A DNA stretch of 64,000 nt. Source: Falciphora oryzae. Its lineage: Eukaryota > Ascomycota > Sordariomycetes > Magnaporthales > Magnaporthaceae. The DNA lies in the NCBI GenBank assembly GCA_000733355.1, contig JNVV01000057.1:186001-250000 (forward strand), in the 5' to 3' direction. Positions 56,794 through 64,000 of this stretch are shown here, piece by piece; the first letter of the stretch is position 1; each line of letters begins with the position of its first letter. Below the pieces are notes generated by a model. The model made no database searches. It saw nothing but the letters and a program-made list of their open reading frames with translations, and was not told the DNA's origin. Position numbers and translations under genes: made by a program.

Positions 56794-57749
56794 ATGGTGT
56801 TTGTCAAAGCAGTCGAGGGCAGTACAATTGAGGAGCAGAAAGATGGTATTCGGAGTAGGTTGGAGGCCGGAGGCCTGGCCCTGCAGAGATCTGGGATATC
56901 TCTGTGCGGGATCCACCTTGTGGAGCCTCCTCCCTTATCGGGCGATAAGGGTCTCCGGGCCCAACTCCTCTATCTGCGATCAGGGCCCTACTGGTCGTGA
57001 CAGTGTTTGTAAAAGCTTGGACGGGAGAATAACTCCGGCGTGGAGGCGTTAACGGGCACGGAGGGTGACTACGAAACGTTATGCGCACTAAAGGGGACCT
57101 CGGACTCATACGGGCACCTGCACGAACGGGGCGATGAGGGATATCGCAAAGTAGAAGGCACGCAGTAGGCTTAAGATAATTGATCTATATTTCTGCCCAC
57201 CGCCCCAGGTGCGGGAAGTCTCAAGCTTGGCCTGTGCTCTGCGGGGCATCGGACTCCCGGATTTGATCTGCCATCTTGTGACCCCTGAATACTGCCCACG
57301 GCCTGGGAGCAGGATGCAACAGTCTCCCTAACTTCTTTCAGCTGGGCAGGCTCTCTGGGCCCATTTCAGCTTGGCTAACCCCGGATTTCTGGCTTGGCTC
57401 ACTCATCGGCTGGTTCCCCGTAGGGTCACGACCCATCCTTTCGGTTCATGGCTGGTCGTTGGTTGGGAACACCAAAAAATGCATCGCTTGAGAGCTGGCT
57501 AGTCCAGTCCTGGTTACCTCGCTTGACCAGGTTGCCGCGGCATTTTTCTGGCTGGCGACATATATATCTTGTCAGCGTCGCTTTCTTTCTTTTGCTCCGA
57601 ACAGCAAGACTCTACCGTCTGGTGCTGCCTTCGCACACCTGCAAACTTTCTTTCGTGCCTGCAGACGCTTCTAGGAGCATCGACGACTTCGTTCAGCATC
57701 GATCGTCAAGTCCCACGTTCTCAACCCCGCCTTGCCGGGCTTTCCGATA
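56794..57749. other. intergenic, about 950 bp, no supported gene
   Basis: No motif-bearing ORF. A TATATAT box at about 57559 precedes the MFS gene start by about 190 bp. Confidence 0.45.
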
Positions 57750-59097
57750 ATGGCCCATTCTGAGGGGATCACGACCAGCTACTCCGGCCGCTCTGAGACC
57801 CCAGGCGTGAAGCCTGCCGTCGTCATGGTGGAGAGACAGCAGAATCTCGGGGTTTTGTCCGAAGAGGACGCCCTGTTCCTGGCCAACTTCCCTCCCGAGG
57901 CCAAGAGGAGGGTGATCCGGAAGATCGATGTAGGTGCATTCTTCTGTGGGTGACCGCACACGGGGCATTGCATCCAGCTAACAGGTGTTTGGCGCAGCTA
58001 CGCCTCATCCCGATGCTCATGACCCTTTACCTGATGACCTACCTCGACAAGACCAACACCAGTAAGAGCAGGTCCACTCCACACCCTCCCTGGACGACCA
58101 CACTTCTTACACGCGGTACACAGGGAACGCCAAAGTCGAAGGCCTTCTCGAGAGTCTCCACATGGCGGGTGACCAATACAACATCGCGCTCTCCGTCTTC
58201 TTTCCGCCGTACATCCTCGCCGAGGTTCCGAGCGACATCATCGCCCAGAAGTCCAAAAGGCCTCCCACGTATATGGGCACCATTATCGTGGCATGGGGCA
58301 TCATCATGACTCTGACGGGCATCGTACACGACTTTGCCGGTCTGGTGGTGGTTCGGTTTCTTTTTGGTCTTTTCGAGTAAGCCCGCTCCCCACCCTATCC
58401 GCCAGGCGCTGGCATCTGCATGCTGGAAACTGACAGACGTTTCTACGCAGGGCTGGCTTTTTCCCTGGCGCCATCCTGATGATCTCGCAGTGGTACCTAC
58501 CGGACGAGACCCAGAGTCGCATCGCGCTTCTTTACAGCTCTGTTGCCACCGGAGGCGCGGTTTCGGGCCTTCTCGCGTCTGCTATCGCGAAGATGAAAGG
58601 GCTTGCGGGTTTGGAAGGCTGGAGATGGGTAAGTCTTTGCCCGATTCCTATTTTTTTCCTGTTTTTTTTTCCTGTTTTTTTTCCTGTTTTTTTTATTACT
58701 ATTCCCTTTCTTTTTCCCATTCCTTTATTGTGCAAAAAGTACTAATATCCGGCTTGAATAGATTTTCATCATCGAAGGAATCCTGACCGTCGGAGTCGGA
58801 GTCGCCTGCTTCCCGTTCCTACTCGACAAACAGAGATTGTGCGATTCCAGGATCGAAGGATGGCATTCACGACTCGAAAGGCGGAAATCTGCTGTCCTGG
58901 ACACCCCTGCATTTCGACCGGGCACTCCACAGTCCGGAATCCCAGCCCCTTTCTCATCCCTGCAACCTCTGGTCCCACCAGAATCCGGGAATCCGCCAGG
59001 CTTGGAAAAGACCCCGAACAGCGGGATGGAGACAGCGGCGCCCATTGCGCTAGCCCAGGTAGGTGCCGAGAAGCTGAGGGAACGAGGCGAGTGCTGA
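57750..59097 (+). pseudogene. truncated MFS transporter (allantoate-permease / Dal5 type), N-terminal half
   Basis: Five exons: 57750-57929, 57998-58061, 58124-58376, 58451-58628 and 58762-59097. The open product is 336 aa. The first 230 residues are a normal anion:cation symporter start: LRLIPMLMTLYLMTYLDKTN (helix 1), ALSVFFPPYILAEVPSDI, VAWGIIMTLTGIV, VRFLFGLFEAGFFPGAI (with the expected Glu-Ala-Gly) and GWRWIFIIEGILTVGVGVACF. After helix 6 the sequence turns into Pro/Ser-rich DNA unlike any transporter, and helices 7-12 are absent from the following 5 kb. Intron 4 is 133 nt with long T runs. It is not expected to transport. A 3' truncation or rearrangement is likely. Confidence 0.7.
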
Positions 59098-59480
59098 GAC
59101 GACAAGCGTCACATACTATGGCAGCTGCCCTCAACCGTACTCTGCTGGCTCGCCTCTTCGGCCTTCGGCATAGCCTCTGCAAGACCGAAGGCGGGAGTGG
59201 GTCAGGGATGGCGCTTCCGTTCCGCCTCCGTCGGAAGGCCGGAGGAGGCGGATCAAGCTCCGCGGCATCTCTGCCGCTTTTCCACGAGACAGGATGGCGA
59301 TGTCTACATTGGTTTAGGCATATTTAAGGGTGCAGCACCATCCTCTCGATGACATATCCTGGACCAGAAGCCAAGCACCACTCGCCATCACATCAAACAT
59401 CCTGCCAACAAACATCCGACCACCACGACAGCAGCGTCTCCATTATCAGCACTCTACACGCCTCCCTTCTCAAATCCACA
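59098..59480. promoter_or_regulatory. likely promoter and leader of the broken DHDPS-type gene
   Basis: About 380 bp with a CA-rich, CT-rich leader (59385-59480) directly before the ATG at 59481. Confidence 0.35.
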
Positions 59481-59543
59481 ATGGCACCTATCAACATCGA
59501 CCTCAGAGGCCTCACGCCGGCACCCGTTACTCCTTTTACAAAG
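59481..59543 (+). pseudogene. 5' end of a dihydrodipicolinate-synthase-family gene, cut off by an inserted element
   Basis: After a leader-like stretch the ATG at 59481 starts MAPINIDLRGLTPAPVTPFT, the usual N-terminus of fungal DHDPS/N-acetylneuraminate-lyase-type aldolases (the LxGLxPAPVTPF strand). The coding match stops exactly at the left inverted repeat of the element at 59543-59957. No continuation (GxxG and Schiff-base Lys region) was found to the right, so only the first 20 or so codons remain. Confidence 0.5.
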
Positions 59544-59957
59544 AGGCTCTTCCCGGCCACGCACCCTTTTTGCTCCCGCACCCACCCCCACCCCGGTATC
59601 GGCCGCCAAGCAATTTTCTGTGGCGCATCCACACAAACGCACACGGGCCTCAATGCAAAGGTGCAAAGGTGCAAAGGTGCAAAATGGAAGCATTTACAGC
59701 ACGGGCGCGTCAATTGGCGCCTCTGCACCTCTGCACCTCTACTTGCACCTTTTTGCGCGCGCCTTTTTGCGTGGATTTTGTGGCTGGATGCCTGGGCCTC
59801 AGTGGCTTTATCGCGAATGCGCGACCAATGGCATTAAGTTTTGATTGCAGGCCAAAGTTTGTCAGCAGCGAAACCGCTCTGCACAAGGTGTGCACAGGCC
59901 AAAAGTGGGGCGTGATAAGTGCGGGAGCAAAAAGGGTGCGTGGCCTGGAAGAGCCTC
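59543..59957. mobile_element. non-autonomous TIR element, about 415 bp
   Basis: Arms of about 39 bp at 59543-59581 and 59919-59957 are reverse complements with one mismatch; the outer end reads GAGGCTCTTCC. The inside has three GTGCAAAG units (59658-59685) and, in reverse orientation, repeated TGCACCTC units (about 59724-59755), so it can fold further. There is no transposase ORF. A target-site duplication is not obvious. The superfamily is not known to me. Confidence 0.6.
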
Positions 59958-60175
59958 ATAACGAATGACACCGCTGCCGCCCACCCCGTTCCGCCTCGTC
60001 ACGCCCCTTGGCCCTTTCGAGGTCAACCGCCAGATTTGCCTGAGCATCTCGGGCAACCACCAGGAGACCCGGCCGCCCACGCGGGCCATCCACACCACCC
60101 CTCATCGCCCTGCGCTCACTCCTTCGTGGAGACGGACCCGCGCAGGCAGTTGCCGGTCTCTAATGAACACCGGAC
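59958..60175. other. intergenic, no feature seen
   Basis: Short CCG-rich stretch between the TIR element and the end of the aspartic protease gene. It does not continue the DHDPS-type fragment in any frame I can recognise. Confidence 0.35.
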
Positions 60176-61510
60176 CTAAGCACGCCAAGCGGGGGGCTGG
60201 AAGTCCTTCTTAAGCTGACCAAAACCAATGCGAGGCTTGAAGTCCTCAACCCTGGAGCCTCCAAAGTCGAAAACGGTGTAGAATCGGCGGAGGAAGGACT
60301 GTCCGATCAGCGCCAGCCCGCTATTGTCGCTGGAGTCGAACGGGGGGAAGCAGGCGTCGTCGCGGCCGGCAAAGGGGCCGTGGGCGAGCTGGTCGCCGCG
60401 GATGGGGACGTCGAAGAAGTTGACGCCGTCGTCCGAGAAGGTGAAGGTGACGGACCAGCTCGAGTTGAAGTGGGTGCACGGCGGGATGTACGAGCCGTTC
60501 ATGAGGGCCCGGTAGCTCCACCCGATCGAGTCGTAGACCTCGTCGAGGACCTGCGGGGGCAGCGAGATCGTGCCGGCGCCCGTGTCGAACACGCCGTTGG
60601 CCTTGAGGGCTTCGAACTCGACGGTTCCGTTTTGGGACTGGCCGCCGTCGCCACCGCCGGCCGCGCTGTGGCGTCCGGTGATCTTGCGGAGCGTCGAGCG
60701 CCAGAGCTGGTAGGCGGTCCCGTTACCGACGTTGTCCTTGCGGACGGGGAGCCAAGTCATGTCGCCCTCGACGAACTTGGCCTCCTCAGAGCCGCCGATT
60801 GTCAGGACGCCCTCGCCCGGGTCGCCGCCGGGGGTGTTCCTGAACTCCTTGCCGTAGTAGAGGCCGAACTTGGGCTGGTCGAGCAGGCCGTCCTGCATCA
60901 TGGTCTCCACGATGGTCTCGGTGCCCGGCTGGGCGATGGAAGAGAAGCCCATGCCGAAGAAGCCGTCGCCAGGGATGAAACTCCAGGACGTCTTGTTGGC
61001 GGCGATAAAGGTCTGGTTCCAGGAGGCGTCGCCCAAGTGCATCAAGTCGCTGATGACAGGGCCTTCCGTTTTGCCTCCGAGATAACCGACCGAGGCGTGG
61101 ATCCCGAGGTCTCTGCCCGTTGACGAGGTGTGTGTCGAGTACCCGGTCCGTTTGTAACTGTCCGAAGACGTAAGTATGTATTCTAGGAATCCTCTTCGAG
61201 GAGAGGACCAGGGCCGTCAAGCTTCGCATACCCGCTGGTGTTCTTGCAGGCTCCATCGCCGCAGTTCTTGTCAACCATCCACGATGTTCCACTGCCCGTG
61301 TCGAACAAGAGCATGTGGCTTTGAGGGGGCGTGCCCGCCGAAATGTTGACCATAGCCTGTGAAAAAAAGGTCAAATAGGCACGAATATCACCAAAGGTTG
61401 GACTGACTTACGTATGTGTTGCGGAACGTAATCGGGAGGTCCAGGACGAGGGCGGACCCGGCTTGGGCAAGCGCCATGGCCGCGATGATTGAGCCTGTGG
61501 TGCGGGACAT
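60176..61510 (-). CDS. secreted pepsin-like aspartic protease (A1)
   Basis: Exons 61510-61412, 61356-61232 and 61157-60176, 401 aa. Introns are GTAAGT...TTCACAG and GTATGC...GGACAG; the second join restores KNTSG-YKRTGYSTHTSSTGRDL. A signal peptide lies at residues 1-20 (MSRTTGSIIAAMALAQAGSA). The two catalytic Asp are Asp52 in LLFDTGSGTSW and Asp266 in GVFDTGAGTI. GFFGMGFSS matches the hydrophobic-hydrophobic-Gly box of A1 enzymes. There is almost no propeptide before the first catalytic motif, which is shorter than in typical pepsins. A Gly-rich loop (AAGGGDGGQ) sits before the second Asp. No GPI tail. It digests protein outside the cell. Confidence 0.9.
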
Positions 61511-61690
61511 GTTGGCGATGGGATTCGAAACTGCGAGTAGATCGGATGGGGAAAGCAGTGGCTAAAAGAGATTGTGTATGTGTGAGCGAGTGTGAATGCG
61601 TGAGCGAGTGAGGAAGTGGGCGAGTGACTGCGAGGAAGTGAGCGAGTGAGGGGGTGATTGTTGAGTGAGTGAGTGTGAGTGGATGATAAA
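61511..61690 (-). repeat. degenerate CACTCGCTCAC-type repeats in the aspartic protease leader
   Basis: On the coding strand, directly upstream of the ATG at 61510, CACTCGCT occurs three times within about 70 bp, plus a CACTCGCC variant and simple ACTC repeats over about 120 bp. Confidence 0.7.
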
Positions 61691-62940
61691 CGTTTGGACA
61701 GGAATGTAGGAGTGACGGCAACCTGGATATTTATCTACAGGTGCAGAGTTTGGTAGGTTAGGTGTCTTTCCCGTCCAGAGCTGGCGTACTGAAATAACCA
61801 CCCACCCTCAGGTACCTGCTCCACTACTGCTCCACTGCGCTATCTTTAATCGGGTTAGATTCCAGCCCCTGTAAAAAAAAGGCACATTCCTCTCCAGCAC
61901 CTCAGCGCGTCCTCACAACCCCCTGTTCGAACCCCCAGGCCCGCTACCAGGGCGCCCTAGCTAGAGCGCAACCTGAGGCCGGGTACTTATTTGCCCTGGA
62001 CACCTACGTATTCAGGAAGGTTCCTAAAATAGTTTTAACCTGCATAGAGCGGGTTCTTTTGCTCATTTCCGAACACGGAGTGGGTCATCATGCCGAGATT
62101 TGCCCCCAGAGCGGTGCGGGTGCCGGCTGTTGCAGTCGATCATGCCCTATGAAATTCTCACAAAGAATTGATGCTATCTGCAACGGACAAAGAAAAAAAG
62201 GGAAAAAAGAGTAACGCAAAGTAAATGTGCGGCTTACACAGTGGCAGGTTGGTGTTCACGTGTTTGTTGTGCCGACAAAGTCGCGAACCCCCGCGCCTCG
62301 AGCTCGGATGACCACCCACGTACCGAAGATCCTTGCGCCAATACAGCGGGGCGGCACGACTTTCCTGTTCGAGCGTGCGGGGCTCAACGGCACTCGGAAG
62401 GATTGCAGCGGAGCCAAAGGATAGGGCTGGGCACTGGAAAGGATAAGGGGTAGCGGAGCCTTCCCTTTAGGGCGCAGTTGAATAGGTGAAGACAGCATTG
62501 ACGATACTGTCACGCCTAATAGCTTCTTCCCTCCACAGAGAGGTGCTCGGTTGGGAAATTGAAGCCCACAGAGTATGTCCTGCGTCCTCGATCTGTATCG
62601 TCCAGCCTCCCTCGTGTTTCGAGATCTCATCTAACTCATCGTTGCATCTATTTTTGGGCAGCCTGGCTACCAGGTAATGCTGGCCGGCGCGCTCCGGAGG
62701 TGTACAGTCTGGACAACAGCGTCGTGGAATCTGCCGTAATCCCGGCGTCCAGTCGGTGGGACGGACTCGAGAAGATGCGGCTTCGCGATATGGTGCCACT
62801 CCTGCAACACTGAGCGGAGCAGCACCGGCAGCGGACTTGTAAGAAAGGCGAAAGGGGGAGACATCGACAAGAAGTTAAATAGACCGCTTCAGACGCTCTG
62901 CACTCAATCTTCTTGGTACCGATCACCATCACCATCACAA
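61691..62940. other. intergenic, about 1.2 kb, no supported gene
   Basis: Small frames on both strands without motifs. No tRNA or rRNA fold was recognised. Confidence 0.45.
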
Positions 62941-63056
62941 CTTCACTCGCTTTCTTCCACCTACAAGATCTTCACTCGCTTTCGTCTATCTACAAGACCT
63001 TCACTCGTTCTTATCCAGCCTACAAAACTCTCACTTGCTTTCCTCTACCTACAGCA
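62941..63056 (+). repeat. four 29-bp tandem repeats in the tyrosinase leader
   Basis: Units at 62941-62969, 62970-62998, 62999-63027 and 63028-63056, each of the form CTTCACTCGCTTTC-n-CTACAAGA with growing divergence. The last unit ends 2 nt before the ATG at 63059. Confidence 0.85.
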
Positions 63057-63058
63057 AC

Positions 63059-63969
63059 ATGCGCTTCGCTCACTTCTCTCTCTGCGCGAGCCTCTGCTCG
63101 GCCGCAGCCATCCTTCCGCGCCAGGGCGACGATCATCTCGAATACGGGAGCAGCATCGACCCCAACAACATCCGGCGCCAGGAGGACAAGGAGTGCACGA
63201 GCTCCGCCAAGCGCGTCGAATGGCGCACCCTTGATGCCGCCACGCAGAAGCAGTACACCGACGCGGTCTGGTGCCTAACCAAGAAGCCTTCGCGTATCGG
63301 CCTGAACACCACTCTGTTCGACGACTTCCCTTACGTCCACGCTTCCTTGAACTCAAAGATCCACTTCGTGGCCCAGTTCCTGCCTTGGCACAGATACTTC
63401 ATCAAGGTCTACGAGACCGAACTTCGAGCTTGCAGCTACACCGGGCCTATGGCGTAGGTTTTTCCCCTCGCCATTTATACGAGCAACTTCAACAACGGCC
63501 TCAGCTTCCCGGGCGACATGCTCTCGTTCGCCTACACGCCCGAGGTCATCGCCAAGATCGACGCCCTGCCCGGCTACGACAAGTTCCGCATCAACCTCGA
63601 GGGCAACCCGCACGGCGCGATCCACAACGCCGTCAGCGGCGACATGGGCCCGTCGTCGTCCCCGAACGGTGAGCTTGAGTCCCACCACCACCACCACAAC
63701 GTGCAAAAGCTCTCCCATACTGATTTGAGCCTCTAGATCCCATTTTCTTCCTCCACCACGTCCAGATCGACCGCCTGTGGTCGATCTGGCAGCACGAAAA
63801 GCCCGAGGTCCGCTTCAAGGAGTACCATGGTAGGAGAACCACGACTGTGCCCGAAGGCACGGACGAGGTTTCCCTCGACGACATCATGCCGTACATGGGC
63901 TTGGCGGGGGATATCAAAGTCGCTGACGCCATGTCGCACAACACCTCTCTCCTCTGCTACGAGTACTAG
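63059..63969 (+). pseudogene. secreted tyrosinase with internal deletion and stop
   Basis: A signal peptide (MRFAHFSLCASLCSAAA) starts at 63059. CuA ligands: VHASLN, KIHFVAQ and LPWHRYF. The frame hits TAG at 63456-63458 just after CSYTGPM, where family members go on with a YWDWT segment. A second frame goes on (IYTSNFNNGLSFPGD) through the CuB ligands NPHGAIHN and, after a GT-AG intron (63669-63736), DPIFFLHHVQIDRLW, to a normal end LLCYEY at 63969. All six copper His are present, but about 50-60 residues between CuA and CuB are missing. Tyrosinases oxidise phenols to quinones. I take it as a recent pseudogene; an undetected intron cannot be ruled out. Confidence 0.75.
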
Positions 63970-64000
63970 GTAGTTGACTGGTGTTTGGCATAGCAGCAGA

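Noticed and set aside
1..64000. CRISPR arrays, rRNA, tRNA or terpene/polyketide/NRPS backbone genes
   Set aside because: None seen; spaced repeats, clover-leaf motifs and the large conserved blocks of such synthases are absent.

Overview
The window looks like a filamentous ascomycete (Pezizomycotina, probably Sordariomycetes). The evidence is short 50-100 nt introns with GT-AG (twice GC-AG) borders and CTAAC/CTGAC branch sites, GC-rich coding DNA, families typical of such fungi (CYP503-like P450s, DUF7708 and AAA ATPases, Zn2Cys6 and MFS relics, tyrosinase, subtilase), and an AT-rich block of retroelements whose stop codons fit repeat-induced point mutation (RIP).

Layout. 1-7,800: a RIP-damaged Ty3/gypsy chromovirus (+), which seems to sit inside an older gypsy relic (-), followed by a foldback MITE. 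7,850-11,000: a decayed SRPK-like kinase and a small cysteine-rich secreted protein. 11,071-16,587: a divergent pair, an AAA ATPase (-) and a DUF7708 STAND-like protein (+). 16.8-20.4 kb: a broken cysteine-rich ORF, a NAPE-PLD-like metallo-hydrolase and a DUF2306 membrane protein. 21.3-39.4 kb: five genes in strictly alternating orientation: a 1,710-aa DUF6603-like protein, a protein of about 1,430 aa with a frame break, a short beta-propeller lectin-like gene with a frame break, a 1,226-aa protein and a 651-aa membrane protein. The three giants have almost no introns and fit no standard fungal enzyme family; this is the best candidate for an undescribed system.

40.8-59.1 kb: a FAS1 secreted protein, a GMC oxidoreductase pseudogene, a P450, a protein with deaminase-fold motifs (CAE ... 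PCxxC), a secreted subtilase, a transcription factor pseudogene, a second P450 of the same type and half an MFS transporter. This reads as an eroded secondary-metabolite neighbourhood without a visible backbone enzyme. 59.1-64 kb: a DHDPS-type gene start cut off by a TIR element, a secreted aspartic protease and a secreted tyrosinase with an internal deletion. The last two share a repeated CACTCGCT motif in their leaders, which in the tyrosinase forms four 29-bp repeats ending 2 nt before the ATG.

Exon borders were worked out by hand from splice consensus and frame. Family names rest on recognised motifs, not on searches.
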